From a virus, in IMG/VR virus record IMGVR_UViG_3300037882_003236, positions 1 to 35,245 of that record: 35,245 nt of DNA. One strand, written 5' to 3'. The notes beneath the pieces are model-generated. The model did no database searches. It was given only the letters and a program-made list of their open reading frames with translations, and was not told the origin of the DNA. The position numbers were made by a program, and so were the translations under genes. Positions 19,141 through 27,072 of this stretch are shown here, one piece after another (position 1 is the stretch's first letter; every line of letters starts with the position of its first letter).

Positions 19141-19145
19141 TCCTA

Positions 19146-19165
19146 ATTCAATAAGGATATTGAAT
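19146..19165 (+). promoter_or_regulatory. Hairpin presenting the ribosome site of the scaffold gene
   Basis: ATTCAAT and ATTGAAT (19146-19152, 19159-19165) pair around the loop AAGGAT, which holds the ribosome binding site, while the start codon ATG (19164) begins in the stem. This could tune initiation of the scaffold gene. Confidence 0.4.
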
Positions 19166-20201
19166 GAGCGACGAAGATACACAAGATGACGTTGAAGACT
19201 CGCAAGAGCCTGAGCACATGTCTCTCGATGATGCTGTCGAATCTGCATTTGAGGAACATGCTGACAGTGTATCTGATAGAGATTTAGGTGATGAAACTCA
19301 AAGTTCAGTCGATAAACCAACAAGAGAAGCGCCTCAGGATAGCAGCACAGAGCCTCAAGAAGCTGACGCAATCCCAGCGCCAAACTCCTGGGCTAGAGAG
19401 TCTAAAGAACTCTGGCAAGCTATCCCTCGTCAAGTTCAAGAACAAATCTTTCAGCGCGAGTTAGACAGAGAACGTGTCTTTACTCAGCGAACTCAAGAAG
19501 CTGCTGACCTAAAAAGACGCTATCAACAGCTCGACGACCTATTCGCTCCTTATCAAGAGGAGATGCTCTCCAAAGGCTTGAATCCTTCTCAGCTCGTTGG
19601 TCAATATATGATGTTTGAGAAGGCATTCTCTGAGAATCCTGCTGAGGTAATTAAGAACCTCATGGCAGCCAAAGGGCTAACCTTCGATTCTCTTACCGAC
19701 GACCAAAGTCAAATCAATCCAGAAATTCAAGGCTTAAAACAGCAAGTTGGTACGCTCACACAGTATTTAGAGCAGCAATACCAAGCAGCTGACCAGCAAG
19801 CTCACGAAGCCAGAGCGTACGAGGCTTATGAGTTTGCACAAGAAACAGATCAAAATGGGAATTTGCTTAGACCGTATTTTGAGCAAGCTTCCGAAATGAT
19901 CTTGCTCCACGCTCAGCAGTTGGCGCAAAGGTATCCACAGGCAACGAATCGGCAAATCTTGGAAAGTGCCTATGACATGGCAATCCATGCTGACCCGAAC
20001 ACTCGTTCCGCCGTAATGGATGCTTACGCCAGACAACAAGCAGCGAAGCAAATAGAAGATGCGCGAAAACAGGCGCAAAAAGCACGACGAGCTAGCTCCC
20101 CTCTCCGTGGGAGTCCCAGCGGCGGTGTGATGAACGGTAGTCGAGCGATGACGCTCGAAGAAGCTGTAGAAGCTGCATACGACAAACACATTGGTGCATA
20201 A
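19164..20201 (+). CDS. Scaffolding protein (probable)
   Basis: A 345-residue, highly acidic and Gln-rich protein encoded directly before the major capsid gene. The first ~75 residues are acidic and disordered (DEDTQDDVEDSQEPEHMSLD...). NSWARESKELWQAIPRQVQE near residues 75-94 is typical of phage scaffold proteins; a helical middle (LKRRYQQLDDLFAPYQEEML; GLKQQVGTLTQYLEQQYQAA) and a basic C-terminal segment (QIEDARKQAQKARRASSPLR) for capsid contact complete the pattern. It would guide procapsid assembly and leave before DNA packaging. No protease motif is visible. Confidence 0.8.
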   Translation: MSDEDTQDDVEDSQEPEHMSLDDAVESAFEEHADSVSDRDLGDETQSSVDKPTREAPQDSSTEPQEADAIPAPNSWARESKELWQAIPRQVQEQIFQRELDRERVFTQRTQEAADLKRRYQQLDDLFAPYQEEMLSKGLNPSQLVGQYMMFEKAFSENPAEVIKNLMAAKGLTFDSLTDDQSQINPEIQGLKQQVGTLTQYLEQQYQAADQQAHEARAYEAYEFAQETDQNGNLLRPYFEQASEMILLHAQQLAQRYPQATNRQILESAYDMAIHADPNTRSAVMDAYARQQAAKQIEDARKQAQKARRASSPLRGSPSGGVMNGSRAMTLEEAVEAAYDKHIGA

Positions 20202-20221
20202 TTTAATTCAAGGGACTCCTT

Positions 20222-21190
20222 ATGGCCTCTCCAAATATCTCGGAAATCGCTACCAGTGCGATTCAAAACAGGACTGGTGCGCTCGCTGATAACGTGAGCG
20301 ATAACAACGCTCTTTTGTTTCGATTAAGACAAAAGGGAAATAAGAGACCTGTTGATGGTGGTGAAGATATTCGACAAGAACTAGAGTACGCAGAAAATAG
20401 TACTTTCATGTACTACTCTGGATCTGATGTTCTTAATATATCTCAGTCTGATGTCATGACTTCAGCTAACTACTCTTGGAAGCAAGCTGCTGTTGCTGTT
20501 ATCATCAATGGACTTGAGGAAATGCAAAACTCTGGAAAGAGTCGCATTATCGACCTTCTCAAGGCTCGTATTAGGAACGCAGAGCGCACCATGAAGAATC
20601 AGATTGCAAGTGGTGTTTATTCTGATGGTACTGGAAGTGCTGGTAAGCAGATTGGCGGTCTTCAGCTTCTTGTCGCAGATACGAATACGAACACAGTTGG
20701 TGGAATCAATGCTAGCACTTACTCCTTCTGGAGAAACATCAGCTTTGATGCATCCTCTGACGGTGGTGCTGCTGCTTCTGCAACCAATATTCAGTCTTAC
20801 ATGAATAGAGTGTATGTTCAGATCGTTCGAGGTACAGATCGTCCAGACCTTATTGTTGCAGACAACACATACTGGAGACTTTATCTTGAATCATTGCAGG
20901 CCATTCAAAGAATTTCTGATGATAAAATGGCGCAAGCTGGATTCATGAACTTGAAGTACATGGACGCTGACGTTGTTCTTGACGGTGCTCAAGGTGGCGG
21001 ATGTCCATCAGACCATATGTATTTCTTGAACACTGAATACATATTTTATCGTCCACACACAGAAAAGGACATGGTACCACTTAATGCAGACCGTTTAGCA
21101 GTAAACCAAGACGCAATGGTTAAACTCATTGGATGGGGTGGGAACATGACAGTTTCTAACCGTTCTTTGCAAGGTGTGTTGAAGGCTTAA
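20222..21190 (+). CDS. Major capsid protein
   Basis: A 322-residue protein, the right length for an HK97-fold capsid subunit without a large N-terminal scaffold domain. Typical segments are LLFRLRQKGNKRPVDGGEDI, SWKQAAVAVIINGLEEMQNS, GGLQLLVADTNTNTVGGINA, STYSFWRN and PDLIVADNTYWRLYLESLQA, an arrangement seen in many phage capsid proteins of this type. The start ATG has GGGA upstream and is flanked by the scaffold and a decoration-like gene. I judge this assignment firm; no protease or delta domain is apparent. Confidence 0.9.
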   Translation: MASPNISEIATSAIQNRTGALADNVSDNNALLFRLRQKGNKRPVDGGEDIRQELEYAENSTFMYYSGSDVLNISQSDVMTSANYSWKQAAVAVIINGLEEMQNSGKSRIIDLLKARIRNAERTMKNQIASGVYSDGTGSAGKQIGGLQLLVADTNTNTVGGINASTYSFWRNISFDASSDGGAAASATNIQSYMNRVYVQIVRGTDRPDLIVADNTYWRLYLESLQAIQRISDDKMAQAGFMNLKYMDADVVLDGAQGGGCPSDHMYFLNTEYIFYRPHTEKDMVPLNADRLAVNQDAMVKLIGWGGNMTVSNRSLQGVLKA

Positions 21191-21214
21191 CAAATCTTAA
21201 TTTGGAGATATAAT

Positions 21215-21709
21215 ATGGCTAATTGGGTTTCATTAAGACACCAAATCGGTGACCAGCCAATTGAGGACACTGTGCTTTCAACTGCACAGCATCCCACTGG
21301 CTCGATTACCAGGGCGCGCAATATTACTAGTGCTTCTGTCGAAGGAGAGTTTATATACCTTCTCGGCGTGGCTAGTACAACTGCGGGCAGCCTGGTTGTT
21401 TATAATAGCGCAACAGGAACAGTTCTTGCTCAGACAGTTCAGAAGGGGCCTGTTGCAGTTGCTATGAGCGCAAACGTTGCTAACCAGTACGGTTGGTATC
21501 AGGTTGGTGGTTTGGCTGTTGTGGTTGCCAACTCCGCTTCTGCTGGTGCTCCTGTTTATGCAACATCTACGGCTGGATCTGTTGATGCTGCTGCAATATC
21601 AGCTCAGAAAGTTGATGGCGCCATCTTTGCTGGCGCTATGGGAACGCCAGTTGCTGGTACAGCTTATGTAATGCTAGACAGGCCAGCAATGAACGGTAAT
21701 ACCAACTAA
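21215..21709 (+). CDS. Capsid decoration-like protein (164 aa)
   Basis: GGAG seven bases before ATG 21215. The protein is Ala/Val/Thr-rich and beta-structured, with repeated short strands (EGEFIYLLGVASTTAGSLVV; QKGPVAVAMSANVANQYGWY; AGAPVYATSTAGSVDAAAIS; GAMGTPVAGTAYVMLDRPAM). This composition and its place right after the major capsid gene fit small head decoration proteins (DUF2190-like in style). It probably binds the capsid surface. No lectin or Ig motif is seen. Confidence 0.6.
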   Translation: MANWVSLRHQIGDQPIEDTVLSTAQHPTGSITRARNITSASVEGEFIYLLGVASTTAGSLVVYNSATGTVLAQTVQKGPVAVAMSANVANQYGWYQVGGLAVVVANSASAGAPVYATSTAGSVDAAAISAQKVDGAIFAGAMGTPVAGTAYVMLDRPAMNGNTN

Positions 21710-21720
21710 GAGATACTTCT

Positions 21721-22458
21721 ATGCATAATGGTTACTATCAGGCTTCAGATTCAGAAGGATTCACGCAATTGGCTTTGCCTCCTCGCGCCAAAGATCCCGA
21801 TGATTCTCTGATAGTAACCTTCTCGCAAGAAGCGGTTAGAAATAACCACAAGTCTGATTTAGCTGGTAGAGCTATAGCAGATGTGCAGGAATGGATAACT
21901 ATTCGTGCTCCAGGAAATAAAGACGACCTTTATCGCGGGCCAATAAGAAAAACAGATTTAGATAGGCCAAGTTTCAAAGCCAGATACGATAGATGGAAAG
22001 AAACGGCTGAGAACGTTGAATCTGGTACGCGGTTAGAAGACTGGGGCTATTTAAATGTCGCCCAGATATTTGAGCTGAAGGCTCTTGGGATAACTACCGT
22101 AGACCAGCTTTCAAATGTCGCTGATAACCTTCGTTCTAAGCTAGGAATGGGTGCGATGACTTTGGTGAAAAAGGCCAAAGATTTTATCGAGGCAACAAAT
22201 GGTCAAGCGCCTTTTCTGGCTCTTAGAGATGAGCATGAGAAGCTAAGAATTAGAAATGCAGATTTAGAGACGCAGTTTCTGGCTCTCAAAAGACAGCTTG
22301 ATATGATGCAAGATAGACAAGTAGCTCAGCCCAGACATTCTCAGATGCCGATGTCATCTCTGGACTTTGCAACTGAGCCAGTAAGAGAAATTAGTTTTCA
22401 ACCTGAGAACGCAACATCTGCCCCAAAGAAGCGCGGCAGACCTAAAAAGGATAAATAA
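21721..22458 (+). CDS. Head-region protein with C-terminal AT-hook-like tail (245 aa)
   Basis: The N-terminal half includes DSLIVTFSQEAVRNNHKSDL and EWITIRAPGNKDDLYRGPIR, then RPSFKARYDRWKE. The middle contains ALGITTVDQLSNVADNLRSK, a helix-hairpin-like 'GI.TV.QL' segment, followed by a coiled coil (DEHEKLRIRNADLETQFLAL). The last residues KKRGRPKKDK match the AT-hook core GRPKK, which binds the minor groove of AT-rich DNA. Similar proteins with this order occur next to capsid genes in environmental phages. I infer a head protein that touches packaged DNA. Confidence 0.55.
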   Translation: MHNGYYQASDSEGFTQLALPPRAKDPDDSLIVTFSQEAVRNNHKSDLAGRAIADVQEWITIRAPGNKDDLYRGPIRKTDLDRPSFKARYDRWKETAENVESGTRLEDWGYLNVAQIFELKALGITTVDQLSNVADNLRSKLGMGAMTLVKKAKDFIEATNGQAPFLALRDEHEKLRIRNADLETQFLALKRQLDMMQDRQVAQPRHSQMPMSSLDFATEPVREISFQPENATSAPKKRGRPKKDK

Positions 22459-22460
22459 AT

Positions 22461-23060
22461 ATGAGTTTTGCTAGTGATTTGATGTCCGCAAGCGCTCCAG
22501 CGTTACTTGCTAATACGATTGCTAATCCAACTGGAGATATTGTGAGTACGGGGGCTATTACAGGAACTACAATTACTGGAACTAGTTTTGTTAAAGTTGG
22601 AAAGCAATTGCTCGTTTCAGCTACTCAAGGTGTGATTGGTGCAACTGCTGGATGGGCGAATCCAAGTGCTCATACGGGATTTACAAATGCTGGCGTGGTT
22701 GGCCTTCCTGCTGCTCAAACGGGATCTACTTTTGTAATTCCTGTTAATGGCTTGCATGTCGGAGATACAATTACAGCATTTGATGTAAGAGCGCAGATTG
22801 AATCAGGGGGCAATACTGCGACACTTGATGCCGACTTAAGAAAACTAACTGTTGCTGCGGGCGATATCACAGACGCTTCGATTGGAGATATTACGCAGAT
22901 TTCGGTCACAGCTGATACGGCGATTGCAACAAGTAAGACGCTCGCAACACCTGAAGTAGTTGCAGCAACGGAACAGTTTTATGTTGTACTCACGGGAACA
23001 ACGGCGGCATCTACAGATATTCAGCTTTTGGGATTAACAATTACTTACTCATCGGTATAA
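22461..23060 (+). CDS. Virion structural protein (199 aa)
   Basis: It starts two bases after the preceding stop. The sequence is Ala/Thr/Gly-rich with strand-forming repeats: DIVSTGAITGTTITGTSFVK, then HVGDTITAFDVRAQIESGGN and TLDADLRKLTVAAGDITDAS and FYVVLTGTTAASTDIQLLGL. It is probably a beta-sandwich. A Ser/Ala-rich N-terminus lacks a signal peptide. Position between capsid and tail genes suggests a head decoration or fibre component. I know no named family. Confidence 0.55.
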   Translation: MSFASDLMSASAPALLANTIANPTGDIVSTGAITGTTITGTSFVKVGKQLLVSATQGVIGATAGWANPSAHTGFTNAGVVGLPAAQTGSTFVIPVNGLHVGDTITAFDVRAQIESGGNTATLDADLRKLTVAAGDITDASIGDITQISVTADTAIATSKTLATPEVVAATEQFYVVLTGTTAASTDIQLLGLTITYSSV

Positions 23061-23064
23061 ATTA

Positions 23065-23838
23065 ATGAGCTTGAACTTTGCTACTTTCTTAAATGAGAAA
23101 ATTGCTCATGGTGACGTCCCAGGGGTAAGTAATTTTCTTCTCACTGGGTATAATGGTGCGATAACCACAACCAAAGAAACTGTTTGGGATGATTCTACTG
23201 TTTATACTTTCCGCTCAACTGCCGTCTCTACAATGAAAGTTTCTAGTTCAGATGCAAATGATACCTCAGCGGGAACAGGAGCGCGAACAGTCACGGTAAC
23301 CGGTGTTGATGGTAGTTATGTTACTGTTTCGGAGGTAGTGACACTAAATGGACAAACTGGAGTGGCAACAACCAACACCTACCTGTCTATCAATTCGCTT
23401 TCTGTTACTACTGCTGGCAGTGGTGGGGTTAACGCTGGTGTTATCTATGTCGGAACGGGAACAATCACCGCTGGTGTGCCCGCCGTGCCCGATGCGACAA
23501 TTGCCATAGGGCGAAATGTTTCAACGCATGGTTTTTATACCGTCCCATCAGGTAAGACCCTGATATTGAAGCGGTTGCACTGTGCATCAAGAAATGTCAC
23601 TGCGGGTGGTCATGAGCTGAGTTTGGAAACGATAGTAAACGGTGGATTATTGAACATTCCCCATCTTTGGGCATTTCAAAATCTCGATGGTTTGAACCTA
23701 TCCTTTGAGCAGGGCTATTTAGTTGCCGAGAAAACTCAGTTGCAATTTAAATTACTTGCCTCTGCTGGCACAGGGCCAGCAACACTTTTTGCACAAGGAT
23801 TTTTAATTACTAACGCAAACAAAGAGATTTTTGGTTAA
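23065..23838 (+). CDS. Virion structural protein of environmental phages (257 aa)
   Basis: The segments VYTFRSTAVSTMKVSSSDAN, TVTVTGVDGSYVTVSEVVTL and NGQTGVATTNTYLSINSLSV, followed by TTAGSGGVNAGVIYVG, form a pattern I recognise from structural proteins of uncultured tailed phages. The C-terminal part (HGFYTVPSGKTLILKRLHCA; LQFKLLASAGTGPATLFAQG) is a second beta-domain. It lacks catalytic motifs. It is likely a surface protein of head or tail, expressed within the capsid operon. Confidence 0.65.
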   Translation: MSLNFATFLNEKIAHGDVPGVSNFLLTGYNGAITTTKETVWDDSTVYTFRSTAVSTMKVSSSDANDTSAGTGARTVTVTGVDGSYVTVSEVVTLNGQTGVATTNTYLSINSLSVTTAGSGGVNAGVIYVGTGTITAGVPAVPDATIAIGRNVSTHGFYTVPSGKTLILKRLHCASRNVTAGGHELSLETIVNGGLLNIPHLWAFQNLDGLNLSFEQGYLVAEKTQLQFKLLASAGTGPATLFAQGFLITNANKEIFG

Positions 23839-23842
23839 AGCA

Positions 23843-24472
23843 ATGCGATTACCTCAAAGAGCATCTTCGCTAGGAGCAACTGCACAAAGACTTAGCCCTG
23901 GAATTTATAGAGATCCAGTAGGCGGAGGCTTGATTCGGTCAAGAACTGCACCAAAGGCAGCTGCACCAAGGCAAGCTGCAGCTCCAATTGCGCCGCCTGC
24001 TGCAGCACCAGCAGCGCCAGTGAATCCAGGTATTTATGATCAGTTATCGCAGGTTCTAAAACGACCGCCCCAGGCTGCACAGCCACAACAGCAGATTCCT
24101 TATGGAGATGATGCTATTGCGCCTCCTCTTCGCCCTGATTCGGTTATTCCTTACGGTGAAGATGCGATAACTCCTCAAACAAGAATTCCTTATGGTGATG
24201 ATGGGATAATACCACAAGATAGAAGGTTTGATTTGTCTGGAGATGTTGCACAAACACCAGGAAAACCGCAAATACTGCAGTCAGTTGAGCAACTTGGCAG
24301 GCCTCCAGGGAAACCACAAGTAAGACCGCACACACCTGAATATCCAGGGCGGCCACCAGGCAAGCCAAGAGTATTGCAACCACCTCTACCACGACCAAGA
24401 CCACGACCAAGACCACGACCATTCGGAAGACCACCAGGGAAACCACGAGTAAGACCAGGATATTTAGGATAG
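23843..24472 (+). CDS. Proline-rich repeat protein (IPYGDDAI and RPPGKPxV repeats)
   Basis: About 209 residues. I use ATG 23843 (MRLPQRASSLG); a TTG at 23831 would add four residues. After an Ala/Pro-rich linker come three IPYG(D/E)DxI units, then four copies of a (G)RPPGKP(Q/R)V-type unit with an RPRPRPRP tract between the last two. Such sequence is extended and rod- or collagen-like but lacks regular Gly-X-Y. SPGIY and NPGIY motifs recur and are shared with the protein at 28623. Located in the virion module, it may be a flexible linker or minor tail protein; the function is unknown. Confidence 0.5.
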   Translation: MRLPQRASSLGATAQRLSPGIYRDPVGGGLIRSRTAPKAAAPRQAAAPIAPPAAAPAAPVNPGIYDQLSQVLKRPPQAAQPQQQIPYGDDAIAPPLRPDSVIPYGEDAITPQTRIPYGDDGIIPQDRRFDLSGDVAQTPGKPQILQSVEQLGRPPGKPQVRPHTPEYPGRPPGKPRVLQPPLPRPRPRPRPRPFGRPPGKPRVRPGYLG

Positions 24473-24473
24473 T

Positions 24474-24917
24474 ATGGAAAATTATTATTCGCGATTAAGT
24501 AGAGTATTGTCGAGACAGGGTTATTCACCAGCTGGCGGCGGAGGTGGTGGCGGTGGCGGCTATCCTACGGGAAGTGCTCCTATAGGTAATTATCCAACTG
24601 GTGGAAGTCCGTATGGACAATATGCACAATATCGACCAGCGGGTCAGCCGACGGCTACTCCGACACCTATTCCTCAACAAAAAACTGCTGCGGATAGACC
24701 AAGTTCGGCCAGTGGCTACATCATGACTCTTGATCCAAGAACAGGGAACAAACCATTTGGACAGCCTCCTCAGAAACCACGAGGTGGCGGAACTGGGGGT
24801 CTAGGCATCAATGGATATGATAAATATGGGCAGCCTATTTACGATGGCACAAAGCCAAGACAATCTGGGCCACAGGGAAGACCACAGGGAAGACCACAGG
24901 GAAGACCAACTCGTTAG
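24474..24917 (+). CDS. Gly/Pro-rich repeat protein (147 aa)
   Basis: ATG at 24474 follows AGGA by four bases, directly after the previous stop. A run of nine Gly (residues ~22-30) and YPTGS/YPTGG units are followed by a Pro/Gln/Thr-rich region, and the end carries three QGRP(Q/T) units coded by an exact 12-base repeat (cacagggaagac). The sequence is low in complexity throughout, so a disordered or fibrous protein is likely. No family is recognised. With the previous gene it forms a pair of repeat-rich proteins upstream of the tail connector. Confidence 0.5.
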   Translation: MENYYSRLSRVLSRQGYSPAGGGGGGGGGYPTGSAPIGNYPTGGSPYGQYAQYRPAGQPTATPTPIPQQKTAADRPSSASGYIMTLDPRTGNKPFGQPPQKPRGGGTGGLGINGYDKYGQPIYDGTKPRQSGPQGRPQGRPQGRPTR

Positions 24918-24932
24918 ATAGGTTAAAATGCA

Positions 24933-25646
24933 ATGTCTCTTCTCACAATGCTTACCGATGTTGCTGATTTAGCTAACGTTACCCGACCCACGTCTATAAT
25001 AAGCTCTACCGACCCTCAAACTAGGCAGCTTTTAGCCCTTACTCACCTAGCTGGTAAGGAAATACGTCAATGTTATCAGTGGCCTCAATTAACTAAGATT
25101 CATACCTTTGCTACTGTGGATGGCACAGCGGGCTATGCTCTTCCTGCTGATTTTGAGTATCTTGTTAATCGCAGTGAGTGGGACAGAACAAATCATTGGG
25201 AGGTTACAGGCCCGTTATCACCTCAAGAATGGGAATATCGAAAGTCTGGTATCACCTCAACAGGGCCGCGACAGCGTTTCAGAATTTTCGGTCTAACAAC
25301 CACCAGGTTCACCATAGATCCAACTCCATCTGCTGTTGCAACAATAGCGTTTGAATATCAATCTAGCTATTGGATTACTGATTCCAATGGGACGGCCACA
25401 ACTTCAGAGACATTTGCTGCTGATACAGAGCTACCTTTTCTCAGTCAACGAGTTCTTGGTCAGTATGTTCTTTGGATGTTCTTGAGGGCAAAAGGGTTGG
25501 AATATCAAGAGTATAGAGCTGATGCTCAGAATATGCTTAAAGAAGAGTTTGCCCAGTATAAAGGTGCAAGAACTCTTAACGATGGAAACTACGGCGGGAC
25601 TCGTTTTATAGGATACGAGAATATCCCAGATGGTAATTGGTCTTGA
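24933..25646 (+). CDS. Head-tail connector / tail accessory factor, P22 gp4-like
   Basis: A 237-residue protein. The N-terminal helical part (TRQLLALTHLAGKEIRQCYQ, then WPQL) and the beta part (TVDGTAGYALPADFEYLVNR; EWEYRKSGITSTGPRQRFRI) are hallmarks of the gp4-like family (tail accessory factor) of P22-like podoviruses. FLSQRVLGQYVLWMFLRAKG and DAQNMLKEEFAQYKGART follow. Its role is to bind the portal and receive the tail stabilisation protein. The gp10-like gene follows about 1.4 kb downstream, consistent with a short-tailed virion. Confidence 0.85.
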   Translation: MSLLTMLTDVADLANVTRPTSIISSTDPQTRQLLALTHLAGKEIRQCYQWPQLTKIHTFATVDGTAGYALPADFEYLVNRSEWDRTNHWEVTGPLSPQEWEYRKSGITSTGPRQRFRIFGLTTTRFTIDPTPSAVATIAFEYQSSYWITDSNGTATTSETFAADTELPFLSQRVLGQYVLWMFLRAKGLEYQEYRADAQNMLKEEFAQYKGARTLNDGNYGGTRFIGYENIPDGNWS

Positions 25647-25664
25647 ATGACCGAAGGAGAGAAT

Positions 25665-25874
25665 ATGGCATCATTACAATCGGTAAATGATCAAGCTGCT
25701 GGTCTACAAGCTACGGCTGCCTTAATCGTTACCTTAATATCTGATTTAAGGGCTCAAATCGTCGCGCTACAAGAACAACTTGCCCAGACAGGGACTATCA
25801 GTGAGAGCGACTTAGATCCTCTTGCTGCATCATTACAGGCTGTTCAGGATGCGCTTAACGGAGCGTTAGCCTAG
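25665..25874 (+). CDS. Small helical protein (69 aa)
   Basis: ATG at 25665 has AAGGAG five bases upstream, which makes it preferable to the ATG at 25647. The protein MASLQSVNDQAAGLQATAAL followed by IVTLISDLRAQIVALQEQLA is a short hydrophobic-heptad coiled coil, and the rest (SDLDPLAASLQAVQDALNGA) is helical. It is probably a trimeric bundle, as in small tail or fibre assembly proteins; no family is recognised. Confidence 0.5.
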   Translation: MASLQSVNDQAAGLQATAALIVTLISDLRAQIVALQEQLAQTGTISESDLDPLAASLQAVQDALNGALA

Positions 25875-25884
25875 GTAAAATGAG

Positions 25885-27072
25885 ATGCAACCATTTCAAT
25901 ATACACCTATAGATTTTTCTCAGTATCAACCTAAAAGCTATTATCCTGAATATGCTGTAGACACGTCGGGATACTATGCGGGTGTTAACGCTGCGCCTGC
26001 TGGTGCTGCACAAGGTGGAGGCATCGGACAAACTGTAGGACAGGTTGCAGGAGTAGTTGGCGGTAAGTATCTAGGTGGTAAGGCAATAGGTGCTGGTAAG
26101 GCAGCTTTAGGAATAGGCACAACTGGAGCAGCTACTACAGCTGGTGCAGCACCTATTGCTTCAGTTGCGGGCAGTGCTATTGGTTCAGGTGTCACAACTC
26201 CGCTTACTTTTGCTGGGGGCTCATCTGGTGCTTTTGGAACAGCGGCGGGAAGTGTTCCAGCTGCAAGTTCTACTCTTGGTGCAGGTGGGGCGGCCGGTGG
26301 TGCTGGCGCTGCATCGAGTCTTGGGGCGGCGGTGCCATATGCAGCTGGAGCGGCTGGTGCATATGGACTGTATGATTTAGTAAGAAATCCAGAATCATCG
26401 GAAATTAAAGCTGCAACACAAGGAGTAGGTTCAGGAGCTGCTCTTGGTTTTGCTTTTGGCGGCCCGATTGGTGCGGGAATAGGTGCGATTGCAGGTGGTT
26501 TGTTTGGTCTTGGCTCAAGCTTTAAAGGTTTTCGCACAGGAAAAGGTAAAGATCAAATAGCAAGAGATAAAGTAAGAAAAGCTCTCGTTAGCTCTGGCGC
26601 GCTAGGAAAAGACTATCAATTAAAACTTCCTGGCGGCAAAACTTTTGACATCGGACAAGATGGTAAGAAATTCGCAACTCATTCTGACGTTGATTTCTCT
26701 AAGCCTGGAATTGATGACGTCGTAGCAGGAGCAAACCCTCTCGCCTTAGCTATTACAGGAGGAAACCCAAAACTTCAGTCAGATTTTGCAGGTTACTTCA
26801 CAAATGCAGCTGTAAAGAACTCAGAAACACCAACAGATGCATTTAATAACCTTCGTTCTATTGCCACACAATTAAAGCTAGATCCTCAAACCTTGCATTC
26901 AACAATAGATGCTGCAAAAGATAAACTCAGCGACGAGCAGTTTAAGGTTTATCATGGAAGCGTAGATTCTTTATTTGGTGGTTATTACGATGAGAAAGCT
27001 AAGGAATCGTACTACCAATTACCAGACAAAGTAAAACAAAGATTAATCAAACCTTTAGTGCAGTATGCCTAA
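25885..27072 (+). CDS. Ejection-type internal virion protein with glycine zippers (395 aa)
   Basis: Residues about 40-210 are Gly/Ala-rich with many G-xxx-G spacings (GQTVGQVAGVVGGKYLGGKA; SGAALGFAFGGPIGAGIGAI, then AGGLFGLGSSFKG), the pattern of proteins that insert into or traverse membranes. The C-terminal half is soluble and helical (KVRKALVSSGALGKDYQLKL; FNNLRSIATQLKLDPQTLHS). This resembles phage DNA ejection or internal virion proteins, which are injected to form a conduit. It overlaps the gp10-like gene by eight bases and lies between the connector and stabilisation genes. Confidence 0.55.
   Translation: MQPFQYTPIDFSQYQPKSYYPEYAVDTSGYYAGVNAAPAGAAQGGGIGQTVGQVAGVVGGKYLGGKAIGAGKAALGIGTTGAATTAGAAPIASVAGSAIGSGVTTPLTFAGGSSGAFGTAAGSVPAASSTLGAGGAAGGAGAASSLGAAVPYAAGAAGAYGLYDLVRNPESSEIKAATQGVGSGAALGFAFGGPIGAGIGAIAGGLFGLGSSFKGFRTGKGKDQIARDKVRKALVSSGALGKDYQLKLPGGKTFDIGQDGKKFATHSDVDFSKPGIDDVVAGANPLALAITGGNPKLQSDFAGYFTNAAVKNSETPTDAFNNLRSIATQLKLDPQTLHSTIDAAKDKLSDEQFKVYHGSVDSLFGGYYDEKAKESYYQLPDKVKQRLIKPLVQYA

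Noticed and set aside
25974-26537. Long minus-strand Ala/Pro-rich frame
   Set aside because: It is antisense to the Gly/Ala-rich virion gene, a product of its biased composition, without a start signal.
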